From Lycorma delicatula (Eukaryota > Arthropoda > Insecta > Hemiptera > Fulgoridae): DNA of 64,000 bases. The notes beneath the pieces are model-generated. The model saw nothing but the letters and a program-made list of their open reading frames with translations, did no database searches and was not told where the DNA came from. The stretch is from positions 68,288,029 through 68,352,028 of the forward strand of contig NC_134456.1 in NCBI RefSeq assembly GCF_047948215.1. The letters run 5' to 3'. Positions 21,716 to 34,359 of the stretch are shown one piece after another. Position 1 is the first letter of the stretch, and every line of letters begins with the position of its first letter. A program made the position numbers and the translations under genes.

Positions 21716-24700
21716 GATAATTTATTAATCGCATAATTATTGATTTTATATTAATTACAAGTTTATTCATTAATTGCTGTAGAATTACTGTTCCGTATGA
21801 GATTTTGAATCCCTTTCTAAGGAAATAATGCCTTGGAAAAAGTATACGTATATTACTAATTAGTTTTAAAAGTGAAATCTGTCAAAAAAAAAAAAAATTA
21901 ATTTCTTCATTTTTATCGTTCTTTGTTAATATTTTGTATTTAATAACCTTAATTCACTGCTTGCTTTTGAGAGGGGGTGATTTTAATTAAAAACAGCTGG
22001 ATACCGTCATGCGCTATAGTATTATAGTGTACACTAATTACACTTTGTAAACATGCCCTGAATCTGTTCACTGCTATTATGATTATTATCATTATTTTTG
22101 ATTAATATTTAGCTGAAAATAATGGAATAGTATTGTAGTTTTTATCAACAAATAAATATTTTTTATTTTGTATTTTATAGATGAACTAAAAATATTTAAT
22201 AAAAACACTCATGAATTTATAATTAATTCTAAACTTCTTTTCTTTTTAGATTTAGATATTCTGGCACAATTTATACCTAAAGTAACTTATATTTTAGCAA
22301 ATTGTATTTATACTTAGCCCTACATGAATATTTTGTCCCTCTAGGTATGGAATAACGCACTAAAAAGTCAGGTAAACGACGTTGACTCTCTTAAAATTTT
22401 TGTAACAATAACTGAAATCTGAAGTTTACAATAGAAAATATAACATTCTCTTTCAATAATAATTAAAATTTATGATAATTTATATATATGCAGTTTTCTT
22501 ATTTTCATTCTTAAGTTTGTTATTCCACTTTGTCTTGGATCCATTTATTTCCTAGCATAAACATAAATTTAGTATTAATGAAAAAATTTCGCTTGAGGGT
22601 TTTTGATGTGTACTTCAACAGTATTTATCATCTTAATCCACTTTCAGTAATTAAACAGATATATTCAATATGTTTACATATAATTCAAAGAATTGTTTTA
22701 GAAGTGGTCTGTAGTAGAAACCCGCAAGTGTACGCTAGTAAATGTCTTTTTAATTTTTTTTTTAAATTTAGACTATTAGAAAACTACACCTCAAATCCTT
22801 CATGTTTTACACAATTAAAAATTAAAATAAATCTCAAATTAACAAATTGTTTACGGACTACATTCGACCATAGGAAAATTTTGTTATGTCCTTTTATTAA
22901 TCTAAAGATTCTAAGAAGATTAACAACATATTGAAGTATTAATTAATAAATCTGGTACCAAATAAATTTATCTAAACTTCTCTTACAAGTACGTACTACT
23001 ATTAATCGTACTGAAGAATAAATCAACGATAAGTTTTATTTTGGTTTGAATTATTAACCATAATTCTGAAACTGTAAAGTATTACTCAGTATAATTATAT
23101 TCATACTTGTTTGAGCCAGTGGCCTTGTATGATTGAGTATTAATAAATGTGTGAGTATTTAAATAGATTAAGATTTTAGTAAAACTTTGATTGCTTGTGC
23201 TTGATTATCTAGTGATCGATGCTACGCGCTCCAACTTTTATTTTTGCTATATGATGTTTCTCAAAAATAAAAAGGAAACATATATATTTAATTCTTTTAA
23301 CTCAAAATTCCGGCTTTGTGTGATTGTATAGTATGTTTAAAATAAAGTATTGGTAATGGTAGTACAAATGATTGCAGGCTAGATAAGGCTATTTAATTAC
23401 TTTTATAATATAATATACAAGCAGATCTTTATATCATAAAATATTTTACAGTCTTTGCTTATCGAGTTATTTATTAAGATACAAAATTAATTTTTTTTTG
23501 TTTTTCCTCCGCTTAAATCATTTAACACGAATGTTAACAATCTATTAACAGTAAGTAATTACTTTGTATTGCATTAATAGGTATAATAATGTAATCATCA
23601 TAACAGTAAATGAATAAAATAAATGTACACATGCAGTTTTGCGTACTGAATTTAGTTTACAAATTTATTCTAATCTAAAACTCTGCAAAAGAAATAGCGG
23701 AATTTTGGAGTAGGTACATCTTTTAAATGAAGAGCAGACTGCGTATTTCTAACTATAACAATATGAATTAAAGGTAAAATATCTAACAAGTTACGTTTTA
23801 CAAAAGGTACAGGTCATTTTAACCTCTACATATAATCTACAAAATAAATTATTAACTGTTAATTTAAAAAAAAAGAAATTAATTTTGCATGAAGAGGGTA
23901 TGAGGGATTTATTATATTTGACTTAAATGTATCTTTCTTATTGTTTAACTTGTAATTTAAACTTTAAATCATGAAAATTATTGTAAAGAATAACTTGGAT
24001 TATATTTATACTTTCTTGGAACTAATGACTTTAAAATTCTTTGCAAAAAGAAAATAGGTGATTTTTTTTATTAAAAAGGATTTAAACAAATTATAAATTT
24101 TAAATATTTATTAAAAATAATTTTTCGATAAAAATTGATACCGGCTTATATAGTTTTTCTTAAACTGTTACGAACAAAGGTAAATCAGAATATAAATTAT
24201 ATTATTCTATTAAGAACAGTTAAGAAATATGTTAGAAATAAAGGGAAAAAATCAAGTTAGGTTGTAATGACCGTTAAATTCCTTACGATTGAGTCATAAC
24301 AGTCTGCAGTACATTCATGCCAACACAAAAACACATTTTTTAGTAATAGTCAATATCGTATGAAACAGATGTAATCTTTTATTCTTGCCAAGAAAATGAA
24401 CCCATTCAAGAAATGTTATTGGAAACAATGTAATTTCTTCTTTTATTTTAAGAATTATTCAAACTCATTCTTTATATTCATGCATATTTATTTTAGCATT
24501 GTTTTTAATTTATGCATGAAGAAAAGATAACAAGAAGAAAACTTTGTTTTTTAGTTCTATTAAATTTCATAGTGCAATTAATGATCCACAACTAAAATTG
24601 TCATTCTAAGCTTAATTTTTCAACGATTAATTTATTTTAAATGGTATTAATAAATACTTCACGTACATTTAAAAGTTTAACATTTTAACTTTAAAATTTA

Positions 24701-25407
24701 AATTTCTACAAAAATTTCAGTTTGTGTATTTTGTTACATCATTTTAAAATTATTGATCGCTATTCTGTAGATAATCATGTTTTATTTTTGCATTTTACTT
24801 ATTATTTCATTTACAATTTTACTTCTTTAAATTTTATGGAGAATTTTTATTTTATAAAAATGATTGAGTTTCTTCAGTTCATGAGTTAAGAATTTTATGT
24901 GAAGATTTTTGTGCTTTCGAATAACAAGATCTGTAAAAATCTTACTTTATTTCTTCACCGGGTAAAATTCTTTTGGCATAAATTTTAAATCTTCTTGTTG
25001 CCAACTTATATAAACGCTTACTGAAATCTTCAACTTCAAAAGCTTAAAAAAAAAAAAAAAAAAATAGGTAATTAACAGTGTTTAAGTTTTTTATTCTTGA
25101 TAAAAAATTACTGTGCCAAAAAAAAAAAATAATAATTGAATCTATCCAATGGGGTAACAGTATTTAGTAGGAGTATTTTTATCTCAGTATGTAGTCGTAT
25201 GATATGTATTAGTGTTGTCAGTCATTAGTATTTTCAACTGTGTAGAGAAGCCAAACACATCACCATTCAAAATATTTTATTTTGACCAATAGTTATTAAG
25301 TTTAAATTATTTTAATATAATTTATTTTTAAAAAATTAATTCATTACATAAACTTACGGCTTACAACGTATGTTGGAATTTGTGATGTATTAGTTATGTA
25401 TTATGTA
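21716..25407. other. AT-rich DNA, no gene recognised
   Basis: The longest frame (134 codons from a non-ATG start at 22530) is rich in Ile, Leu, Phe, Asn and Lys, as chance frames in AT-rich DNA are, and shows no domain. An A-run lies near 25046-25063. Nothing else was seen. Confidence 0.5.
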
Positions 25408-25441
25408 TTAGCATTTAAACGCGCGCGCCTTTAAATGCTAA
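25408..25441. repeat. perfect 12-bp stem hairpin with CG-repeat loop
   Basis: TTAGCATTTAAA (25408-25419) and TTTAAATGCTAA (25430-25441) are exact inverted repeats. They are separated by a 10-nt loop, CGCGCGCGCC. The alternating CG run is striking in this AT-rich setting. Confidence 0.9.
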
Positions 25442-25615
25442 CTGAAATTTGACTGACGTATTTTGATAAAAAAGGGTGCAGCAGCATAAAGCAAGAAGTT
25501 AGGCCAACATAGAAAAATTCGTACGTATCCTACATTCATCCTTAGGGAATTTTTCAATGATAAAATTATGTTTATTGATTATTGGATTAGAGGTGATGAA
25601 ACATCAAAATCTGGA

Positions 25616-25644
25616 AAAACACCGACCTTCAAGGTCGGTGTTTT
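25616..25644. repeat. perfect 14-bp stem hairpin
   Basis: AAAACACCGACCTT (25616-25629) and AAGGTCGGTGTTTT (25631-25644) are exact inverted repeats around a single C. It resembles a bacterial terminator in shape, but nothing else here is bacterial. It could instead be the folded end of a small transposon or a hairpin RNA. Confidence 0.9.
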
Positions 25645-25999
25645 AGGTCTAGTATACTCTATATTTGTTAGTATAACTATTTAAAAAATAATCACTTTTT
25701 ATTCAGCGGTTTTATTATTTTTTCTGTTTTCAAATAAAAATGAGTTAGGATTGGAAAGTTTTTCTATATTTTCATCGAACATTACACGTTTTGTTATTTT
25801 TTGTTGGTAGATGAATTAATTATTTTTTTAATATCCTTTACTGCTTCAATTTAAAATAATTTTAAAATTCAAATATAAACAGGAAATACAAAATTAAAAA
25901 TATTACCTGTTTTTTTATTTTTCATTTTTATTTTCTATTTTTACTGACTGCGATTTATTTTATTTTCTGAAAAACTAAGCACGTTAATTTTGTTGTTTT

Positions 26000-26640
26000 T
26001 ACTTTCTTGTACGATATAAAGGAAGTATTGTAATCGCGAAAATTTCGGTTTTCAGATTTCAACGGAAATCCATTTGGACATCCCTGAATCCATTTTGACT
26101 AGTTTCGGCGTGACGTCTATATGTCCGTATGTATCTCGCATAACTGAAAGACGATTAGCCGTAAAATGTTGAAATTTATATTTAGGACTGTTGTAACATC
26201 TAGTTTCTGCACCTCCGCGTTTGATTGCAGTCGATGGGTCAAAAATGTTTATACAGTCGGACCTCTAAATAAAGCGGGTTTTCAATTTTGAAGTATTTTT
26301 AAGCCCTCGTTGAGAGCTTTTCAATGATTTGTCAAAAGTGGTCCTTATTTTTATTGGTTCCAAAGTTATAACCAAATAAACTTTAATGAATGAAATATTT
26401 GGATTTTACAAAGGGAAGGCACATCGGTTCGAATCCAACTTCATATATATATATATATATTGTTTTTTTTTTATCTTAATATATTAATTTATTAATATAT
26501 TAAGATAAAAAAAGCTAATTTATTAATAAATAACCTCCGATTTAAAAAAAATTGATAATAGATAATATTTCAATAATAGCTATTCAAAAATAATATGAAA
26601 AAAATCAGAAGTTATTAGTGAATAAAATTTTATGTACTTT
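26000..26640 (+). repeat. repeat family F1, copy B (3' end rearranged)
   Basis: It starts with CTTGTACGATATAAAGGAAG and follows copy A through the CATCCCTGAATCCATTTTGA, GGCGTGACGTCTATATG and GATTAGCCGTAAAATGTTG blocks. A B-box-exact GGTTCGAATCC lies at about 26427. Beyond 26640 the expected 3' end (GCGTACAAGGAAGT) does not appear; an inverted fragment follows instead. Confidence 0.8.
26466..26513. repeat. perfect 22-bp stem hairpin inside F1 copy B
   Basis: The left arm 26466-26487 (seven T then ATCTTAATATATTAA) and right arm 26492-26513 are exact inverted repeats with a TTTA loop. The other F1 copies lack it, so it arose locally. Confidence 0.88.
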
Positions 26641-26654
26641 ACATTTTAATTCAA

Positions 26655-26860
26655 AAATTTTTACAATCAGAGGTTAATAATTTATTAATAAATCTATATA
26701 TTAAAATTAAAAAAAAAAATAATATATATATTTATATGAAGTCGGATTCGAACCGATATCTGCATGGTAAACTAAATTATAATTATTTGGTTAACTAAAT
26801 CTAAATTATAATTTAGATTCGACACGTTCTCATTTACACCACATATGTACTTAAACGACT
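26655..26860 (-). repeat. inverted F1 fragment with tRNA-like segment
   Basis: CAGAGGTTAATAATTTATTA and GAAGTCGGATTCGAACCGAT are the reverse complement of the F1 internal region next to the B box. On the minus strand, 26845-26740 has an A-box-like TGGTGTAAATGAG and a B box GGTTCGAATCC, like a tRNA with an enlarged middle. This suggests that F1 captured, or is derived from, a tRNA-like unit. Confidence 0.55.
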
Positions 26861-27231
26861 GAAACAAAATTAATATATAAACTTATATAAAATGCTTAGG
26901 GCCAAATATTTAGGGCCATTTTTCTTGAGTATAATTGAATATTGCATGTTAGTATTTTATGATGACACGTAACGTTGTACTATTCACACACGCATTGTGC
27001 TTCAGATCGGTGTCCCAAATCCGTGCCTTCCACTTGCTAGCTACAGTTATATGAATCTTAGGTACCTTATATTGATTTAAATTTTTATAGAGAAAGATCA
27101 CTATAGTTATTTTCTTTAAATTACAAATAATATTCATACGAAAAACACATTTTTTTAAAAACGTTAATCATGTTCTTAGAATATTAGAATAATTTTATTT
27201 CCAAAGCCTATCTTATTTTACTTTTTACACA

Positions 27232-27775
27232 TTCACAAAAACGATTAGCCGTAAAATATTGAAATTTTGTATTTAGTATAACAATACTAAATAGGTGTAC
27301 AACAGTACACCTCCCTTTTTGATTGCAATCGACTGAGCAATCAACATTTAGAATAATTGAATGTTATGTTGGTAATAGCTACGTATATTATATCTGATTA
27401 TTATCTAATATTAATTGGAAATTATAATTTTGAATTTTATTATTATTGGATTTTCTTAGCAAAATCTTCTAAAAATTCTAAGATACTTAACATTTTGGAC
27501 TTAACATTTATTTAAAGAGTAACATAGAGACTTATTTACTCTATCCTAATATTTCATTTAAGATTATTGAATTAATAATTGTATTCATACTTGATTTTAA
27601 TAAAAATTAATATTTCAGCAATTTTGTAACTGTTCACTTTACTAAAGAATTGGAGGATCGTGTCTCACTTTCAAACGAAATAAGTTTAAATGAAACACAG
27701 AAAAAAATGTGTATATGTAATTTAATAGGCGTACAAGGAAGGACATCATGTGGTGTCCACATTAGATTTTTTTTT
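27232..27775 (+). repeat. repeat family F1, partial copy E with unrelated middle
   Basis: 27237-27345 matches the central F1 block (AACGATTAGCCGTAAAATAT ... GATTGCAATCGACTG). 27715-27773 matches the F1 3' end (AATTTAATAGGCGTACAAGG, hairpin, T-run). The middle 27350-27714 does not look like F1, so this copy has an insertion/replacement or two pieces lie side by side. Confidence 0.65.
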
Positions 27776-27886
27776 TACTTTTATTTATTTTAAAATCTCA
27801 TATTAATAAATTTTCTTATAAGGTTTATGCTTATATAATTAGTATCATTTCGATCCCGCTTTAAATTTGTCTAGGTGATAATTTAT

Positions 27887-27896
27887 TATATATATA

Positions 27897-27981
<85 letters not shown>
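27887..27981. repeat. (TA)n microsatellite, ~95 bp
   Basis: Nearly pure alternating TA, with TT and TACA interruptions at about 27899 and 27942. Confidence 0.95.
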
Positions 27982-27985
<4 letters not shown>

Positions 27986-30900
27986 CAGGTATTATATTTT
28001 AAACGTCAATGGATTTACGGACTATACATTTTTTTAAAGATGTACATTTAAATTCTTATTAAATTCATCCATTTCATAACTCTTAGAAGATGGTTTTATT
28101 TACCTAGTTTGAACTTAAAGTAAACCCTTAATAAAAATAAAACCTTAAATTCTTCAAGATTTGTGTTTCAGCAATGTTGATTAATCGTATAGAGAACAGT
28201 AATGAATATGAAATTATATTCTCGAATTTGCGATACGAAAATGCACGTATGAAAAATAAGGAGAGAATAATTTTCTTAATTAATTTAAAAATAGAACACG
28301 GGACTTATTTCAAAATAGTCATGTTCAAAGAAGTACATACGCATTTTTACCTTTGCAAAACCTTTTTTTGCTGTCTGTAGTCGCCGGAGTGTATTATTTT
28401 AGTTTTATCTTTTGTTATTTTTAATTTTATAACATGACTTATTTAAACATACTTAAATAGATTTTTTTAAATAAAAGAAAGAATTTTGTTAATTTTTTTA
28501 ATATTTAAATTAATATACGACTGTTATCAGGGATTTTGCACATTTCGTTTTATTACATAAAATTAATGAGATTTTTATTTTTATTTGTAATCATACGAAG
28601 CACACTTACAACTTAACAAAATCAACTTGATTTTTGTTGTATAGGAAGATTAAAGGGATTACATAGAAACAATCTTCTATTTCCATTCTTGTAATTAATG
28701 AAGTTACATTACAGCTAAAAATTTTGGAGTTAATAGAAAATTACACAAAAGAGATATTATTTGGCTTACATGATGTTTTCCCCTTTAATCGGAAATTAAA
28801 TTCTATATTAGTTTAAATTGAAAAATGGTACAGGGAATTTTGTATAACTTTTTCATATATCTTTCCACAAGGAAGGCCTATAATAAAGGGAAATATGAAA
28901 ACTCGGCTGGAAAGGGGTAGGTGTAAGTTAAGAACATGAAATTTCCTTTGGTTGAATTTCAATTCGATATGTTCGGATCGCATTTCACAGCTGTCCTATT
29001 ACTGTTAATATACGCGAAATGCTTCCTGCTTTCATTTTCAAATCAAAAACGGTGGATGTACCACTCTGTTTGATTAAGATAGACAATTGAACTAATAGAT
29101 ATATGCTGAATGTGTTCAATATGACGCCAGTTTAATGTATATTATTACGTATATTATATTATTATATAAACCAATTCTATTCACATATTCGGTTATATTG
29201 GCATAAAACATAACAAACCACTATCCGTTACATTGTTAGGTGTAAATAACTAAAAGCAAAATCTCATAATACTATATATCAGAGTTCTCGTAAAATCCTA
29301 TTATATTTGATATATTATTTTTTTTTAAAGTGATTCATGACTACTTGTTAATTGCTTCATCAAACAAACTTTTATATTTGATTTAAATATATCAAATAAT
29401 TCTCTAACTGTAATTAAATACAGAAAGTGTACCAGCAGCAATAAAAAATGTAAAATTGTGAAATTTTAGTATGAATAAATAAAGAATCGTCACTGTTTGA
29501 AGTAAGTTTAAATAATAGAAATTCTTTTTCCATGATATTGTAGTAAAAATTATATGAATTTGTTTTCTATTATGAGAATGAAAAGTTTTATTTCATTTAC
29601 GTAATTCCTAAACTGTTTATTTTATTTTTAATTAAAACATTTGAATTTTCTTTTTGGCTTAGATTCAGCTTATTTTATTTAAACTATTAAGTTTTTTTCA
29701 TTAGACTGGACATTAAAATTGGATGAACCCTCCTATATGTTTCTTATCAAAAATGCTTAAAAAACATTTTTTCTAAAAGGTTTCTTAATTATTATTATTC
29801 TGGTTGTTGTAGAGGATACATTAATAAATATTTCCTATTGTTATGAAATTTACTAAATAACGTTTGGCGTGCGATTGTTCTTTTTTATCATAAATTCAAT
29901 CTTTACCTTGGATCTTGAAGCACCACACAAGCAATCAGTTTAAAAGAAAATGAACTGATCTTGCTAAGTACCTGAAAATGCCCGTAAGGAAAAAAATTCA
30001 ATATTCTGGCCTTTCGAGCCTAAGTTTATATTCTATATTTTGCAACCATACAGGTTGTATGGTAATTCTACATCAGTTTTGTTTTAGATAATGTAATAAA
30101 GAATTTTACTACATTTATTATTTCTTTAACTTTGACATCATTAAAATTGTGAAATTAAAATTTGAGGAAGATTTTTTTGACTTGGGTGAAGCTGATTACG
30201 CGGCTATTAATAATACAAACAAATGTAGAAAGATTAAACTTTTTTGAACTGTCAAGTGTTTGTTTTTCGGGTCGTCGTATTATTTCGATCGAATTAAAAC
30301 TATGTCCAGTAGAATATTTCTGCTTTGGAACTGAATTTTACGTTCAATTATCTTAAAATTAAAATTATATATCTTAGCGTAGTATCTGTATTACGAAATA
30401 AATTAATCTTGTTTGGTATAAGATCGTAATCGTTTTAAAATGTTTTTCATCTTTTTAAAATAAATTGTTTACCAGTAGTTATCAGTTGGTAAGGTTGTGG
30501 TTGTGAAAGCCAGCATTCAGTTGGATTGCAACTTCTATTTAAATCTTCCAATAAATCGTAATTCAAATAATATCTTGAAACAGTTATTATACAGTTTTAA
30601 CTATTGTAATAGTTATTTCACTAAGCTCTAATGGTAGAAAAATCTAGTTGATTGGTTAATATTTATTATAGCGAACTTTTTATCCTGTGATGCAGCATTA
30701 TTATTAATATCATACATCGTAAAATATCATTAATTATAATTTATATGACCAATACTTGCATAATAATTGTATAAGATATTCATTTATGTAATTTATCATT
30801 TAGAGATTCTGTTTTTAAACACTGTTCACAAAACAGCTACTCCCTTCAGACTACAGAATAAATCATATTCGAAAAGATATCCAACTACTGAACTTCAGTT

Positions 30901-31499
30901 TGTTATACTGGCACACAAGAGCATATCTGGTTCAGGAAAAGCAATGAGAAATAATTTCCTCACTTTTCGTAGATTTTCTGACATCAGGCAACACTGATGT
31001 CAGCCAAGGATGGCGATGAATTTTATTCTTGTAATTGAATATGTCAGCTCTGGAATACGCCGTATACGTTCATACGAATATGTCAGGTCTCCTATACAAA
31101 TTTGAAAGTAGGAGGATCCGCTGAAATATAATGTACATTGGAAAGTAAGTGAAGAAAAGAATGTCACATAAAAAGATACCTAGGTTCATTCCTCCTCTAC
31201 AAAAATTCCAAAACTCGTTGATTCACGCCATATCATATTTTGCCAGCTGCCACTATTATGGATTTGAGTAAATTGATCTGGTATGTTCACATGTTGAAAA
31301 CATCCTGTAGTGATTGAATTTTTAACAGCGATAAAACTGATCGCTAGTGACATTCATTGTGGCTAAAACCCGTTTATTATGATGAAACGGTCGATGGACT
31401 ATAACATTTTGTGTATCAACTTTTGTGCTAGTAAAACGAATATTGAGGAGAACCTTGCAGTGGTTTCTGTCACTGATGAGAATCAATGAAAGGAGTGAT
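27982..31499. other. AT-rich DNA, no gene recognised
   Basis: Nothing coding was recognised; frames of 60-76 codons at 28174, 30162 and 30767 have no domain. The stretch 30990-31350 is less AT-rich and could be the degraded upstream part of the mariner remnant that follows. Confidence 0.45.
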
Positions 31500-31875
31500 G
31501 ATTGTGAATTCTACGCAATACGTAGAGACGTTAGAACAGCTTAGTAGACTGTATGTCGTATATGATAATTCAAAGAACCGACAATTCTCTAACACGATAA
31601 TATTTGGCCACATCGCATGCAACAGGCTCTTGTGAACTTTAAACTTTAACCCATTTCACACTCTCCTACTCACCATATTTGGTATCCTGTGATTTTCACT
31701 TCTTTCCTAAATTAAAGAGGGATATTAAGGGTATTCATTTCCTCCATAAACGAACTGATGGACGAAATGAGTTCGAAGATCAATGAAAGACCGCCACCAT
31801 TTTTCATTGACGGGATGAGAAAACTGGTTCACCGTTGGGATACACTTTCAGTTGTAAATTGTGACTAAATAGAAA
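31500..31875 (+). pseudogene. mariner-type transposase C-terminal half, broken
   Basis: In shifting plus-strand frames I read VNSTQYVETLEQL, then HDNIWPHRMQQALVNFKL (second catalytic Asp codon at 31596). Next comes SYSPYLVSCDFHFFPKLKRD (third catalytic Asp, GAT at 31691), and then ERPPPFFIDGMRKLVHRWDT. The order and the YSPDLAPCDFxLFPKLK signature are those of mariner transposases of the SETMAR-like group. Frameshifts and stops make it dead. It differs from both other transposase remnants in this window. Confidence 0.78.
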
Positions 31876-32241
31876 AATAGCAAGCTTTTGTAGTAAATAA
31901 AGTGTACTTTTATGCCATATTTTTTTTTAATTTGACTATCTTTTTTTTCATTTGCCACTTATGAGCCACTGTGTATTACATTCCAGCGAATATCATTTAC
32001 TGTCGAATATCAGAAAATTGTTATTTATCAAATTAGTTATGTATAGCTAAGTTATCGTTAAATAACTGAAAGAATAATTTCAAGTTCAACGTACAACCTA
32101 GTAAATTGCAATACAAAATAATTAAGTAGCAGTAATTTATTTATTAGCCTGTAATTTAATTGAGATTCATAGAATTGCGGATATCTTCATTAAGCTAAAT
32201 ATTATCCTAAAATATATTACCTATTTCTAAAAATATAAATC

Positions 32242-32418
32242 TTTTTACTTCCTTATACGAAGTAAAGGAAATATTGTGATCGCGATCATTTTCAGATTTC
32301 AACGGAAATATCCATTCTGAACTTCCCTGAATCCATTTTGACGAGTTTCGTCCTGACGTTTGTACTTACCTATTTATCTTCCATAATTCAAAAACGATTA
32401 GCCATAGGATGTTTGCGG
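32242..32418 (+). repeat. repeat family F1, 5' fragment (copy C)
   Basis: It starts with ACTTCCTTATACGAAGTAAA and follows the F1 blocks to AACGATTAGCCATAGGATG, then stops matching. The ACTTCCTT arm and the AAGGAAAT arm form the same 5' hairpin seen in the other copies. Confidence 0.75.
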
Positions 32419-32689
32419 ATATTTCACAATCAAAAATGTATGTTGGTATGTATGTGCTCATTAAGCACTTCTATCAATAAAATTTTGTACACAAAATATA
32501 TTCGCTGCTTAAATAAAAATACGCGTGAAACTTGTTTATACAGTTTTACGAATACACATATCTACTTATGAATAAACTTTTGATTTTTATAGTAATATTC
32601 AATAAAACTTTATAGTGTGATCAGTTCTTATAAGTACTTTCAATTGCTGATAGTAACATGTGTTATCAAATAATTTATTTCATTCCTGG

Positions 32690-32692
<3 letters not shown>

Positions 32693-32761
<69 letters not shown>

Positions 32762-32775
32762 TTATTTATTTATTG
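32693..32775. repeat. (TA)n then (TTTA)n microsatellite
   Basis: About 65 bases of alternating TA are followed by four to five TTTA units. It directly abuts the GC-richer segment described next. Confidence 0.95.
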
Positions 32776-33115
32776 TTGGGTTTTGATTCGTATGGTTTGA
32801 ATTTGGTTCAGGTTACCTAATCTGTGACATATCCTGGGGCAGTGCAAGAAGTTGAGGAAGTATTCTGAGTTATGATGTCATTTCCTATTCCTTGCAGCGC
32901 CCATTCCTCCTACAGTATTAGCGTATTGATTTCGTATTTCAGCAGCACGCTCCTCCGCTCTTGTACCGATCTATGCGGTTACTTTGCAGTCTGCTTTTTA
33001 CTGTCGGGGGTCACCAATAAATTTTGAGTTCGTTCTTTTGCCTGGATTCTACGGTTTATTATTCCTTTCAGTTAGAAACCGAATTTTTCTCACTTGCCCG
33101 GTTATATATTGACTT
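32776..33115 (-). mobile_element. possible LTR retrotransposon remnant (LTR end and primer-binding site)
   Basis: Read on the minus strand from about 33115, an AATAATAAACC polyadenylation-like stretch is followed by ACTCAAAATTTA. Then, near 33020, comes TTGGTGACCCCCGACAG, which resembles the primer-binding site that follows the 5' LTR in several insect gypsy-like elements. Downstream sequence (to 32776) is less AT-rich but has no long frame. The second LTR was not found. The call rests on one short motif and context. Confidence 0.3.
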
Positions 33116-33353
33116 TCCTACTACATATTTTTCGTTAGCTTTTTAAACACAATTCGATTTGAGATTGGTAAACTGGTTGTTTACCTCTGACTCTTTTTCA
33201 TTTTATATTCAAATTTTATAACCTAAAGATGAATAATACTAAATGTTATGCTTGATGTGTCAGTAAGGGAAACAAATTCAACTTCAAATTTTTGTAGGTA
33301 ACATTTATTACGTAAACTAATAAAAATTTCAGGTCTTTTTCGTTAAGAGTAGA

Positions 33354-33393
33354 TTTTTTTATTTAATAATTGATCAATCATTAAATAAAAAAA
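33354..33393. repeat. 40-bp near-perfect palindrome
   Basis: TTTTTTTATTTAAT and its exact complement ATTAAATAAAAAAA flank a self-complementary ATTGATCAAT core. One mismatched pair (33368/33379) breaks it. Confidence 0.85.
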
Positions 33394-33684
33394 TTTATAT
33401 TTGCAATGATATAAAAATGGTTGCATATTATACTACACATTTTTTTTGTTGAAATTTGATATAATTGAATTCTAAATCCTTACTTAAACTTATAAACCCT
33501 CTAACCGCAGATTATGAGGTTTTATCCAAATGATAAAGCAGCTGTCATGTCAACTTTACTTCTAATAGTAATTTTAGGACTATAATAGGAAGTGATAATG
33601 CAATGTAATGTTTTTTCAAATAAAATTGCTACAACTAAATATTTCCCTATTACTGGCTAAAGTTGGCGCTATCAAGTCATCAAT

Positions 33685-33890
33685 CTCGGTAATGAGTGGT
33701 AGCGTCTTTGCATTACATCTAGAAGGTTCTAGCTTCAAATTCCGGTTATGCTTGGCATTTTTCACTTGCTACCAGATGCATTTTTTCATTATAGAAAAAA
33801 AAGGTAAGCTCTATTGTAAAAAGTAGGTAGCTATAATTGGATGTTAGCCTACAGTTATCTGAGTGTGAATAAATAATTAAAATTTTTCAA
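33685..33890 (+). mobile_element. SINE, family S2
   Basis: An A-box-like TGGTAGCGTCTTTG is followed by a B-box-like GCTTCAAATTC. The S2 body ATGCTTGGCATTTTTCACTT comes next, then a tail with TTAGCCTACAGTTATCTGAG and ATAAATAATT. This is the best copy for showing that the S2 head has both Pol III boxes. Confidence 0.7.
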
Positions 33891-34359
33891 CTGTAATTAA
33901 AATAATTTAATTCTTGAACTTAAAATAAAATGCATTTTTTATGTTAAAGCGTGACGTAATATTATGACCAGAATAAGAATATCATATGCCGGAATTCTAT
34001 TTCGGCATCCATCATATCCGCGGTCTGTAACCATTCAAGAAAGTTCTCCAGTGCGCTTCATGTAATCTTAACTAAATATTGCCACATGCAAGTTCAAAAA
34101 AAAAAAACACATCTTCTGTAGATTTAAATGTTTTACATTTTATAAAAAAGAAGTGTTTGTAATAAAGACTATGATTTTTTCCTACAGAAAGATAGAAATT
34201 TAATTACTCGTATTACTGTATTTTGTAACGTTGTCTGTGATGGAAATTAATACACGTACAAAATACAAATAAATAATATAATTAGGATTATACTAAATCT
34301 TATATGTCATCTGCCTTTTCCATATTCCTAAAATTTAAAATATTTTTTTTTTTTGGGTA

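Noticed and set aside
22530..22934. 134-codon open frame
   Set aside because: No ATG start, composition typical of AT-rich chance frames, no motif, no paired exon signals.
25616..25644. rho-independent terminator
   Set aside because: The shape fits, but the DNA is eukaryotic and no gene ends here.
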